A stretch of DNA of 20,818 bases. Origin: a virus. A program made the translations under genes and the position numbers. This document shows positions 7,264-14,639 of this stretch, piece after piece. The number at the start of each line of letters is the position of its first letter. Within the stretch, counting starts at the first letter, position 1. The notes beneath the pieces are model-generated. The model saw only the letters and a list, made by a program, of their open reading frames with translations. It did no database searches and was not told where the DNA came from. Location of the stretch: positions 1 to 20,818 of IMG/VR virus record IMGVR_UViG_3300002518_000129; one strand, written 5' to 3'.

Positions 7264-7707
7264 ATGGCTGATGAAGAGTTAGATGGAGCGGTGAATGATA
7301 TTATTGCACAGATAAAAGGTAATAATAGTACCGTACGCGAAAAGCGCGAAGATATAACTATAGATAAAGACAATTTAGAAGAGTTTATTATGAACTCTTC
7401 TGGAAAGCTTGTTAAAAAGTCTTTAGAACTTGTTGATAATGTTAATGATTACATTTCAACAGCTCCGGAGAATAGAGATGTTGCAGCATTGGCAGAAGTA
7501 ATTAAAGCAACTGCAGGGTCTATTGATACATTACAAAAGCTTCACAGTTCTAACGAGAGAAACGAAACACAAAAGGAAGTTAAGAAAATGGATGTTGAAT
7601 CTAAAGAGAGGATAAACATTACAGATAATCAGACTAGAGTGCTTCTCTCTCGTGAAGATATTATGCAAGCATTGGTTGATAGGGACGATGACGTTATTGA
7701 TGTTTAA
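7264..7707 (+). CDS. 16: Probable terminase small subunit (gp16-like)
   Basis: A 147-residue, acidic, almost entirely helical protein. A central helical hairpin (about 43-100: SSGKLVKKSLELVDNVNDYI, then ENRDVAALAEVIKATAGSID...LQKLHSS) flanked by charged disordered tails resembles T4 gp16 (164 residues), whose central pair of helices assembles into a ring that regulates gp17. The aligned features are the xxPRxxEVxAxLxxxxxxxNxxLxxLH-like pattern (APENRDVAALAEVIKATAGS). No catalytic residues are expected. It is unlinked to gp17 and on the opposite strand. Its TAA shares a 4-base TTAA with the TAA of the convergent cysteine-rich gene. If not gp16, it would be an unrecognised helical late protein. 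Confidence 0.55.
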   Translation: MADEELDGAVNDIIAQIKGNNSTVREKREDITIDKDNLEEFIMNSSGKLVKKSLELVDNVNDYISTAPENRDVAALAEVIKATAGSIDTLQKLHSSNERNETQKEVKKMDVESKERINITDNQTRVLLSREDIMQALVDRDDDVIDV

Positions 7708-9020
7708 AAATCAAGCGCGTCGTCGCAAGTGTCTTTATCGTCGCAGATATCTTTTCCTCTATCTAAATATTCTTGAAACTCTTCCATAGTACCGAACGGC
7801 ATCCATACTGTTTCGCCAGTACTTGTAAGATGTGTATGTGCACCAGATAAAGATCCGTTCGTTAGATCTAAAGTCTTTTGCGCGGCACTTAAAGGGTTGG
7901 TAAACGTAGTAACATTCAACACACCCGGGAAAGTACCGAGACCTTCAATTACCGGATCAACTTGTGGCGACATTTGTGTACCTCCAATATTTGGATTCTC
8001 TCTCGGTTTCGACCCCGTTCCGCCCCGACCTGCAACTGTGTATAAATCAAACGAGCCTTCCCCGGTAGATATTGTAAGACCAAAATTTGGTATTGATGGA
8101 CCGCAGCAACAACTACAACAAACCTCAACACATTCTTCTTCTAACTTTTCATTCCCTTGTTCGTCAAAGGCTTTTCTTAAGAGAAGGACAGATTTACAAA
8201 CTGCTTCATTTTTTGTTTTTGATATATTTTGATTCGGGTCGAAAAAGTTTATATCTCTCTTGTAAGTAAATAATCTAAACGCATCCGGACCGAGGTAGCC
8301 CGCAACTAGTTGAATAATACTATTTGCAATGCCTTTTAATATGTTACCAAATTTAACATCCTTAATCATTAGATTACCACACGCAACTGGCCCTGAACAG
8401 TAATCCCCGTTATATTCATTATTGACACGCTCTATAGAACGCCTGTCTATATACGGGTATGCACCATCGCTATATATTGCGCTTTCAGAGTTATAGTTAA
8501 AAACATCAGCGCATGTTGTCTGACAGATATTAAGATTCCTTCGTAAAAAAGCCGGCGTCTTTTTATATAAATTTATCGATATGTCTTCAGATGCACCGAC
8601 ATACACCGGTACATTAGCGTTTTGTTGAGTTGTATTAGCTAAGCATGCTAAAGTGTCCGGGGAGGGGAAAAAGCAATTTTCTTTACGACCTTGACCTCTA
8701 TAAGGATTTTGCGCATACTGTACAACATAGTTTGTAAACGGTCCGTTATAAAGCTGCCTTATATAGTATAAAGCTGACTGTTCATCAATTTCTGGATTAC
8801 CACGTATAAGATCATCAACAAATATTTGCAGCTGTCTTAGCCCTAATTGATATACTCTTTTAAATGATTGACACAGCTGTTTATCCTTATTTGTAAACTT
8901 ATACCCTAATATTGGTCCTCTATTTTGTCCCCTGCAATCCCGTTCTACAAGGGAATCAAATTGATCTTTAGTTAATTCTAAAGCTCTTAATGTTTCGATA
9001 CTTTTGTTACATATAGCCAT
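7704..9020 (-). CDS. Cysteine-rich virion-type protein after the hub gene
   Basis: A 438-residue protein with 18 cysteines, extraordinary for a phage structural protein. Six lie within ten residues, EECVEVCCSCCCGP (295-308), and others come in pairs: C166/C170, C208/C214, C426/C432. Near the C-terminus is an SGAHTHL segment (392-398) with an H-x-H motif, followed by TVWMPFGTMEEFQEYLD. The N-terminal half contains helices and an Arg/Asp-rich region; residues 310-390 are Gly/Pro/Thr-rich. It is the last gene of the hub block (tape measure-48-53-27-this gene), one base after the gp27-like stop, which suggests a hub, spike or tail-tip component. H-x-H motifs ligate iron at the tips of some phage spikes (P2 gpV type), so a metal-binding tip is possible but unproven. 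Confidence 0.6.
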   Translation of the reverse strand: MAICNKSIETLRALELTKDQFDSLVERDCRGQNRGPILGYKFTNKDKQLCQSFKRVYQLGLRQLQIFVDDLIRGNPEIDEQSALYYIRQLYNGPFTNYVVQYAQNPYRGQGRKENCFFPSPDTLACLANTTQQNANVPVYVGASEDISINLYKKTPAFLRRNLNICQTTCADVFNYNSESAIYSDGAYPYIDRRSIERVNNEYNGDYCSGPVACGNLMIKDVKFGNILKGIANSIIQLVAGYLGPDAFRLFTYKRDINFFDPNQNISKTKNEAVCKSVLLLRKAFDEQGNEKLEEECVEVCCSCCCGPSIPNFGLTISTGEGSFDLYTVAGRGGTGSKPRENPNIGGTQMSPQVDPVIEGLGTFPGVLNVTTFTNPLSAAQKTLDLTNGSLSGAHTHLTSTGETVWMPFGTMEEFQEYLDRGKDICDDKDTCDDALDF

Positions 9021-9021
9021 T

Positions 9022-10401
9022 TTAAGTGTCTTCTATTTTAGAGTCGGGTCCCACAAATGTTTTAACACATGAGATTACGTTAAAATACTTATCTTTTGTA
9101 AACAGGTGTCTTACCTTAGTTACAAACCACCTACCTAATAATTTTTTGTCTACAATTTGTTCTTTTTTGTTTCTCTTAAATACATCTATAAACTTGCCAG
9201 CCTTTCTAGCTGTATCGCCAATATTATCAATAGCTAGCTGGAGGTTAAAAAAGGTTAAGTTAGAAACCATTTGAGCTTTTGCTATATTTCTTACATGCTC
9301 TTTTTTATATGGCAGAATAAAGGGCTTAAAAATATTACTCTTTGCTTCATTTAATGGTAGGAAGGGCTTTGGCACCCCTCCAACACATTTAAAGACTTCG
9401 ACAAACGACTTTGCCCATGCATCCTTAATAGTTTTAATTGTCATTAATTCTTTAACTTCTATCCCCAGGTATTGGTTAGTTGTAGCTATTGAATAATTTG
9501 TAAAGAACTCGTTACTCCATGTTACCATCGGGGTGGTAAAGTTTGTATTCTTTAACGCGTTAGTGTATTTATTAACCAGAACGCCCTCATCTATAGGGTT
9601 ACTTTTAACTGTACCGACATTCTCGGCATTAGTCAAATCTCCAACACCAAATGCCTCTTGCGTCAACTCTGAGTTTTCACCAAATATTTTACTTATGGGT
9701 CGTAGTTGATATTTTTTATTTACCCTGTTAAAAGTAAGCATTCCTTGACAAGCTAGATCACCATCGAGAAAATAATACAACCTAAGCAAATACTTGATTA
9801 GATCTGAATACCTAAATGATATTGGTGGAATAATATATTCCGGAAAGTTATCTATCACCATGTCACCTGGCTCCCAGTTCTCATAGTCAATGCAATCAGG
9901 TCCAATAACTTCTTCTAATATTTCTTGAATGATAGTACCGATAGCAACATGCAGTCCACCGCGTCCCCCGCCGCCATATCTTTTACCATATGGAATTTGT
10001 TCATTTAACTTAAAATAGTTTTCTTCAATTAAAGTATACGTTTTAAAGTTATTAGTTCTATCTGTTTTAGATACACTATTACTCTCATTAGCGATTACAA
10101 AATCATATTCTAATTGAATTTCGTCTGTTGGTCTCTTATCTTCTGTATTGTATAACTTTATACTAAACTTGTCCCTACCGTCTCCCCTTGTAAACACTGT
10201 GTTCTCTACGTAATCTAATGGATTATTAACCGTTACAGATGCACTTACAAACGGCTCAAAAAAGTTTTCTTCTAACTCAAAATGAACAATAGCAGATTTT
10301 GTAAATTGAATCTTACCTGGGCCTTCTGTACTCGGCCCTGTAAGATCGAATTTACAGTAAAACTTTGATCCGTTAATAGGGAATATTGGTTCCTCTGCCA
10401 T
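9022..10401 (-). CDS. Baseplate hub protein (gp27-like)
   Basis: A 459-residue protein that fits the hub family. Visible landmarks are an N-terminal beta-rich domain with HFELEENFFEPFVSASVTV (40-58), a middle helical region with IGTIIQEILEEVIG (155-168) and YSDLIKYLLRLYYFLDGD (198-215), and a C-terminal strand pair LLGRWFVTKVRHLFTKDKYF (about 423-442) then NVISCVKTFVGP, the closing barrel pattern of gp27 and gpD-type hubs. In T4, trimeric gp27 (391 residues) links the spike to the tube. Its ATG overlaps the gp53 stop codon (TAATG), so translation is coupled. It is longer than T4 gp27. Identification rests on pattern and position. Confidence 0.6.
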   Translation of the reverse strand: MAEEPIFPINGSKFYCKFDLTGPSTEGPGKIQFTKSAIVHFELEENFFEPFVSASVTVNNPLDYVENTVFTRGDGRDKFSIKLYNTEDKRPTDEIQLEYDFVIANESNSVSKTDRTNNFKTYTLIEENYFKLNEQIPYGKRYGGGGRGGLHVAIGTIIQEILEEVIGPDCIDYENWEPGDMVIDNFPEYIIPPISFRYSDLIKYLLRLYYFLDGDLACQGMLTFNRVNKKYQLRPISKIFGENSELTQEAFGVGDLTNAENVGTVKSNPIDEGVLVNKYTNALKNTNFTTPMVTWSNEFFTNYSIATTNQYLGIEVKELMTIKTIKDAWAKSFVEVFKCVGGVPKPFLPLNEAKSNIFKPFILPYKKEHVRNIAKAQMVSNLTFFNLQLAIDNIGDTARKAGKFIDVFKRNKKEQIVDKKLLGRWFVTKVRHLFTKDKYFNVISCVKTFVGPDSKIEDT

Positions 10402-10808
10402 TAGAAGTGTCTATTGCTGAAAGCAGTTGTATCAGTAATTTGCTGATAAATCAAAGCTCTATCAGCTTTTTTGATAAACTTTAATTGCATACCACCTTCA
10501 GCATAAAATTTGTTTTTAAGAAGAGGTTTATTTAATAAGTATATCATCCACCAGCTTTCAATATCACCATATAGATTATAAGATGTTGTTGTCAATGGCT
10601 CTCTTGACTTTACAGTATACAAGTCAAGTAACATGGGATCTATATTATCTGGAAATTCAATCTTATTAAGAATGTTATAAAAGTAAAACTGCTTACCATT
10701 TTTACCTTCTGTGTATATTCTAAATATTCTCTCATACCGCGTCAATGGAAGCGGTTTTAATGCTTCTATGTCGTCTTGATATTCTCCTGTTGTACCTGTT
10801 AAACTCAT
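10401..10808 (-). CDS. 53: Baseplate wedge protein gp53
   Basis: A 135-residue protein from the ATG at 10808. A TTG nine bases upstream could add three residues, but the ATG starts 2 bp below the stop of the preceding gene and is preferred. The segment RYERIFRIYTEG followed by FYFYNILNKIEFPDN (about 42-56) and the T-x-Y-x-L-Y-G-D-x-E-x-W-W-M-I-Y pattern (SYNLYGDIESWWMIYLLNKP, about 77-96) are characteristic of the gp53 family, where the W-W-x-I motif is nearly invariant. In T4, gp53 (196 residues) clamps neighbouring wedges together; this version is shorter. It lies between the gp48-like and gp27-like genes rather than near gp25, as in other distant T4 relatives. Confidence 0.7.
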   Translation of the reverse strand: MSLTGTTGEYQDDIEALKPLPLTRYERIFRIYTEGKNGKQFYFYNILNKIEFPDNIDPMLLDLYTVKSREPLTTTSYNLYGDIESWWMIYLLNKPLLKNKFYAEGGMQLKFIKKADRALIYQQITDTTAFSNRHF

Positions 10809-10809
10809 G

Positions 10810-11922
10810 TTAATCAAAATTTGTACCTGTATTATCTCGGGTTGCTATTGGTGACGGCGGTCCTACAAAATTTGGCCCTAACTGTCGTTGAGCTGCTAGA
10901 CTCTGCTCTCTTAGTTCTCCGAGAGCTATTGCACGCTCTCTTTGATATTGGCTGCCAGATTGACTTGGGGTTTGTACCATTTTCATAAAATTAGCTGCTT
11001 CTATTGTTAAAGATGTAAAGCTTAAACTAATTGTATAAGCTTCAGGAATGATAACACCGTCAATTTTTCTTCTTTGACCTAATAATGAAACATTAAAATT
11101 ATCTAAAGAAGCCCACTCTATATATCGCAAACCGGGCACCTCAACGTGGTAGATCGCTGGAAAGGTGATGGCTAATGCCCCCTCCCTTTTAGGTCTATTT
11201 ATCTTAGTAAACTCTTTTATAAACTCAGCATTTTTAGCTGGCGCGTCATCGTTTAAAGTATTAGATAAAACAAATTGAAACTCTAGACCTTGGTCAGTAT
11301 TAGCATATTGATAAAATTTGGGAGTCTCAATAAAGCTACCTGGCGCACCTATAGTTTTAGCACCTTCCATTGTACTCTTCATTCCTTCTAACCCCCTAAT
11401 AAAGGTTTTTTCTGTAAACAAATCACCCGCACCTTCTCCTTTTAGCGCAGAGAACCCAGCCTTTGCAAGATCACCTATGTTTTCTACAATACCACCGCCA
11501 ACAGACAGTAAACCTTTTCCTAACTCGACGCCACCTCCTACAATTTTTTCACCGGCACCTGCTAAGTTTTCAATAGCTTCCGCTCCAATCATTCTTGCAC
11601 CTCTCTGACTTATCGGAGAAAAAGTATCTGCATACTCATTACTAAATGCACGATATGCATCAGTAAAGAAGGGAAAGAAAAATGTTCCTAGTGGCTTCGA
11701 TCCTTTGTATAATCCTCTATAAAATGCAATACCGGGATCTTCATCTCCTTCTAACATTCCCTCTAACTGAATAGTATTTAGATATCCGTTGACAAATTGT
11801 TGTAGTGCGTTGTTCTCTAACTGATGAGCAACTACAATAGCAATAGGAGCTTCTTCGCGAAGAGCAGAATTTCTTGGAACGGAAGTCCAATCATAATCTC
11901 TTACTATATCAACGTCGTCCAT
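10810..11922 (-). CDS. 48: Baseplate tail-tube cap (gp48-like)
   Basis: A 370-residue protein (T4 gp48: 364). The C-terminal half carries a tail-tube fold: GLEFQFVLSNT (212-222), ALAITFPAIYHVEVPGLRYI (249-268), WASLDNFNVSLLGQRRKIDG (270-289) and EAYTISLSFTSLTIEAANFM (294-313). The order 'strand-PG-RYI-F-V-D-G-PxAYxIxLxFxxL' is that of gp48/gp54/gp19. Residues about 110-165 form a Gly/Ala-rich, partly hydrophobic stretch (GAGEKIVGGGVELGKGLLSV) and the C-terminus is Gln/Arg/Pro-rich. gp48 caps the hub and starts tube polymerisation with gp54. CATAAATA (11935-11928) ends 5 nt before its ATG and contains the stop codon of the upstream gene. Confidence 0.6.
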   Translation of the reverse strand: MDDVDIVRDYDWTSVPRNSALREEAPIAIVVAHQLENNALQQFVNGYLNTIQLEGMLEGDEDPGIAFYRGLYKGSKPLGTFFFPFFTDAYRAFSNEYADTFSPISQRGARMIGAEAIENLAGAGEKIVGGGVELGKGLLSVGGGIVENIGDLAKAGFSALKGEGAGDLFTEKTFIRGLEGMKSTMEGAKTIGAPGSFIETPKFYQYANTDQGLEFQFVLSNTLNDDAPAKNAEFIKEFTKINRPKREGALAITFPAIYHVEVPGLRYIEWASLDNFNVSLLGQRRKIDGVIIPEAYTISLSFTSLTIEAANFMKMVQTPSQSGSQYQRERAIALGELREQSLAAQRQLGPNFVGPPSPIATRDNTGTNFD

Positions 11923-11927
11923 AATAA

Positions 11928-11935
11928 TATTTATG
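11928..11935 (-). promoter_or_regulatory. Late-promoter-like octamer CATAAATA for the gp48-like gene
   Basis: CATAAATA, 5 nt before the ATG. The TAA inside it is the stop codon of the tape-measure-like gene, so coding end and promoter share bases. Confidence 0.6.
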
Positions 11936-13856
11936 TAAGGGTTCCGGGGGTATGCATACTATAAGGTGAGTTATAGAATTCTACTCTACTATCGGAAAAA
12001 CTAGGCCCGTCCGGGCTCCCTTGTGCCTTAGATATACTCTCACCACCGCTACTCGGTACCGGTATTGCACGTGCACCACCGCCAGCAGAGCTAACCAGTT
12101 TTGCCGTGAGTTTAACTAAATGCTGTAAGTATACGTTAGAAGTTTTTATTTCATCTGTAATAGATGCAATGTTTGAAATTCGAACTGGTTGCGACCCAGC
12201 TCCAACTCCACCTGGTACACTACGTGAGAGTAGCTTATCAAGAGCGCCGCCGCGTTTAGCTCCTAAAATATCATCACTACTACTAAACCTTACAAACCTA
12301 CCGCCTCTAAACATAAAGTCTTCAGCGTAAGGTATTTTTCCTTGTGATTGAGGTGAGTACATATTAGTTCCACCGCTTAATGCTCTATCCGCAGCTATAG
12401 CTGCTCTTAATTTTTTATGGTGAGCGTCCCCTTCCCCTAGAGCAGTATGAATTTGTTCTAGATCCATACCCTGTTCAACCATCCGGTCAACCATCGGCTG
12501 TCGTTTTGCTGCTGCTTTTCTCTCTGCCTCAAACTCATTCTTTGCCCTACTAACATATTCTCGAGCCTTTTCATCCCCTCGCATTGCTTTAGCCATTTGC
12601 CAAGCTCGTATTGCTGGTCTCAACTGTTCCTTCTGAAAATTGCGTCGCTCTTTCTCTATTCGATCTAATTCAATTTGCTCATCTTTGTCAATCTTTTTAC
12701 CGAAGCCAATAAACCCCTTATTCGTCATGTACTCGTACTGCTTATCATTATATTGTTTTGAAAGCATTTGCTGCTTAATCTGTAATTCTTTTACCAACGC
12801 ACCTAATGGATCACCGCCGGCAGCTACTCTTTCCTGGTCTGCTTTTAGTTTATCTATTAAATTACCGTGACCTGCTTGGTACCGTCTATTTGATTCTGCA
12901 GCCTCAGCGTTCGCTTTGTTTACATCATAGACACCTTTTGCTATTAACGCTACATCAACAGCAGTTAACACCCACCCGACACCGGGGATGAATCTACTGC
13001 CCACCTTCGCGCCGACCTTAGCACCGGTTTTGACGGCGGCCTTCGTCCCGCCTTTCTTTAAGGCCTGTTGAGTCGTCTTCTTGGTGACCTTCTTAGTGTC
13101 TACCTTCGGTTTCTTAGTGTCTACCTTCGGTTTCTTAGTGTCTGCCTTCGGTTTCTTAGTGTCTGCCTTCGGTTTCTTCTTTTGAGCTTTCTTCTTATCA
13201 GCATCTTGCTTCTTTTGAGCTTTCTTCTTATCAGCATCAACTTTCTTTTGTTTCTTTAATTCAGCCTTTTTTTGTTTAGCTAATTTTCTACCCTTTCGAC
13301 CAAAGAGCCTACTTCCAGCTGCACCGAGGATCCCGCCGCCGGCGCCCATACCCAGCAGACCGCCAAGCTGATCCATTATGTCGGAGAAGAACCCTCCTTC
13401 TTCATCCCCACCAGGTCCACCTTTACCTCCTCTACCAAGCTTACCACTAGCGATTTGCTTCAACAATTTGTTCATTTGCTCTTGTTGAGCTAAGGCTGCC
13501 TTTGCTGCAGGGTCTATAACTTTTGTTTTACCCTTTTCATCAGGCTTTAACTGTTGCATTACCTTATAAAAGGTCTTTGCAAAAAGCGTATACTCAGATA
13601 CTAATCTAGGCTTATCACGTCCTAAATTTGCTGATTTTGGCTTCTCTTGTTTTTTAAGAAACTTATACGCAATTTCTGTTTGTAGACGTACTTGAGTTGG
13701 GTCTACTTTAGTTCCTCCCTTTTTGCCAAATGTTGACCCTTTTGATTCTACTATATTCTTTACAACAGAATCATCGCCCACGGCCGCGGCCGCGGCCATA
13801 TTACCTAGTGTATTTAGGATTGAATTTAAGGTAGCTACTAATTTTGGGTCGTCCAC
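11931..13856 (-). CDS. Tape-measure / hub-length-determinator-like protein with Lys-rich repeats
   Basis: A 641-residue protein between the chaperone-like genes and the gp48-like gene, where the tape measure belongs (T4 gp29: 590 residues). Residues 130-186 are Gly-rich with a hydrophobic run (FFSDIMDQLGGLLGMGAGGG); 187-260 is a very basic, low-complexity region with two 11-residue and four 7-residue repeats; 288-312 is a strongly hydrophobic segment (FIPGVGWVLTAVDVALIAKG); 320-480 is helical and charged (coiled-coil-like). Hydrophobic segments and long helices are usual in tape measures, which fix tube length and enter the cell during DNA injection. The start is GTG at 13856: no in-frame ATG exists before the upstream stop, and an out-of-frame ATG lies at 13858. 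A late octamer is 5 nt upstream of the GTG. Confidence 0.6.
   Translation of the reverse strand: MDDPKLVATLNSILNTLGNMAAAAAVGDDSVVKNIVESKGSTFGKKGGTKVDPTQVRLQTEIAYKFLKKQEKPKSANLGRDKPRLVSEYTLFAKTFYKVMQQLKPDEKGKTKVIDPAAKAALAQQEQMNKLLKQIASGKLGRGGKGGPGGDEEGGFFSDIMDQLGGLLGMGAGGGILGAAGSRLFGRKGRKLAKQKKAELKKQKKVDADKKKAQKKQDADKKKAQKKKPKADTKKPKADTKKPKVDTKKPKVDTKKVTKKTTQQALKKGGTKAAVKTGAKVGAKVGSRFIPGVGWVLTAVDVALIAKGVYDVNKANAEAAESNRRYQAGHGNLIDKLKADQERVAAGGDPLGALVKELQIKQQMLSKQYNDKQYEYMTNKGFIGFGKKIDKDEQIELDRIEKERRNFQKEQLRPAIRAWQMAKAMRGDEKAREYVSRAKNEFEAERKAAAKRQPMVDRMVEQGMDLEQIHTALGEGDAHHKKLRAAIAADRALSGGTNMYSPQSQGKIPYAEDFMFRGGRFVRFSSSDDILGAKRGGALDKLLSRSVPGGVGAGSQPVRISNIASITDEIKTSNVYLQHLVKLTAKLVSSAGGGARAIPVPSSGGESISKAQGSPDGPSFSDSRVEFYNSPYSMHTPGTLT
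13090..13173 (-). repeat. Four tandem 21-bp repeats coding for K-P-K-(A/V)-D-T-K
   Basis: Units 13090-13110, 13111-13131, 13132-13152 and 13153-13173. The first two are identical, as are the last two; the pairs differ at one base (taccttcggt versus tgccttcggt), changing Val to Ala. They code for residues about 228-256 of the tape-measure-like protein. The near identity suggests recent expansion by slippage or unequal recombination. Confidence 0.9.
13177..13238 (-). repeat. Two copies of a 29-bp sequence, 33-bp period
   Basis: TTCTTTTGAGC...CAGCATC occurs at 13177-13205 and again at 13210-13238, coding for two 11-residue units (ADKKKAQKKQD type) in the same basic region. It adjoins the 21-bp repeats. 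Confidence 0.85.
13782..13797. repeat. 16-bp GC-only palindrome in the tape-measure gene
   Basis: GGCCGCGGCCGCGGCC is its own reverse complement. It encodes part of an alanine run (residues 21-25) close to the start of the tape-measure-like gene and stands out in this AT-rich DNA. Confidence 0.8.
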
Positions 13857-13861
13857 ATATA

Positions 13862-13869
13862 TATTTATG
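13862..13869 (-). promoter_or_regulatory. Late-promoter-like octamer CATAAATA for the tape-measure-like gene
   Basis: CATAAATA ends 5 nt before the GTG start at 13856 and includes the TAA stop of the upstream chaperone-like gene. Confidence 0.6.
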
Positions 13870-14626
13870 CATCAGCACTAGGGTCGAATATATTGCCTTC
13901 GAAGAAGGCTGCATCTATTGATACATAACTATCACCAACAGCTAATATGTCAGCTTCATATTTTCCTATTTGTCTTAGGAAAGAAACTAGCTCATTGTAT
14001 ACACTCAACGGAAGCCTCTCAATTATATCAACCCTGTCTTGAATTTTAAGATCACTAAAAGCAACTATATCATTTTTAATAGAAATTGTATGTATATATT
14101 TGATTAATTCAAAAACAAAAACAGTTCCGACAGTTTCTGTTACATCTTCAGGATCAATTTTATCCAACTCAATTAAACATTTTGAAATTATTTCATTCTC
14201 CTCTTTTAGTGTTGGTATTCTTAATTTTAATTTAAGTGAGTCAACTGCAATTTCCCCTGTATTTGTAAAACTTGCTTTTTCATTCTTACAGTTTTTAATT
14301 ATATCTTCTAAAGAAGCGTATTCATAATCATCAGTTAGTGCTCTATCACCTAGAGAATGTTTTCTTAACTGAACTATAACAGGTACCCTATCGTAAGGGT
14401 AGAGCTTTTTTTCTTTAACATTTTTTAGTATAGCGTCATTTATTGAACGCGTAAACTCTAGTGAGCCGTGCGCACCACCAGTTGCAGTAGATATAATATC
14501 TTTTTGCTGCTTAAGGGTTAGAGGTAATGTTTCAACGCTTTTACCTAACGATGGTACATATATATTAAAATCTGTTTCGATGTCTGCGAGTTTTTTAAGA
14601 AACTCTTTTGCAGTGATATTCTCCAT
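13865..14626 (-). CDS. Baseplate hub assembly chaperone-like protein (gp26-type)
   Basis: A 253-residue soluble protein. The N-terminal pattern F-x-I-Y-V-P-S-L-G-K-x-V-x-x-L-P-L-T-x-x-Q-Q-K-D-I-I (about 20-46) and the following 'FTRSINDAILKNV' resemble the 'P-S-T-G-K-x-x-x-x-R-P-F' opening of gp26-type hub assembly proteins of T4-like phages. The C-terminal half is helical and Asp/Ile-rich. gp26 assists hub assembly and is not a major virion part. It lies between another chaperone-like gene (11 nt upstream) and the tape measure, the position where tailed phages keep tape-measure chaperones. AATAAATA ends 5 nt before the ATG. Confidence 0.5.
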   Translation of the reverse strand: MENITAKEFLKKLADIETDFNIYVPSLGKSVETLPLTLKQQKDIISTATGGAHGSLEFTRSINDAILKNVKEKKLYPYDRVPVIVQLRKHSLGDRALTDDYEYASLEDIIKNCKNEKASFTNTGEIAVDSLKLKLRIPTLKEENEIISKCLIELDKIDPEDVTETVGTVFVFELIKYIHTISIKNDIVAFSDLKIQDRVDIIERLPLSVYNELVSFLRQIGKYEADILAVGDSYVSIDAAFFEGNIFDPSADA

Positions 14627-14631
14627 ACACC

Positions 14632-14639
14632 TATTTATT
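14632..14639 (-). promoter_or_regulatory. Late-promoter-like octamer AATAAATA
   Basis: AATAAATA, 5 nt (GGTGT) before the ATG at 14626. The stop codon of the upstream gene (TAA, 14640-14638) overlaps it by two bases. This is the only late gene with a partial Shine-Dalgarno-like GG in the gap, but it is too close to the AUG to work as one. Confidence 0.6.

Noticed and set aside
7700-7712. Bidirectional terminator between the convergent genes
   Set aside because: The genes overlap at TTAA and no stem with flanking A/T runs could be found.
7897-8232. 111-codon plus-strand reading frame
   Set aside because: Antisense to the cysteine-rich gene, which has a better length, context and cysteine pattern.
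10809-10817. TTG start for gp53
   Set aside because: It would add three residues and overlap the preceding gene; the ATG at 10808 is a normal start right after that gene's stop.
11318-11608. 96-codon plus-strand reading frame
   Set aside because: It is antisense to the Gly/Ala-rich part of the gp48-like gene; no promoter, and composition is explained by the complementary strand.
13090-13238. Direct repeats as a possible CRISPR array or origin iterons
   Set aside because: The repeats are in-frame multiples of three, contiguous without spacers, and code for a simple lysine-rich protein repeat.
13068-13259. 63-codon plus-strand reading frame of Leu/Ser/Phe repeats
   Set aside because: It is the antisense of the lysine-rich repeats; the apparent hydrophobic peptide is an artefact of AAG/AAA-rich coding.
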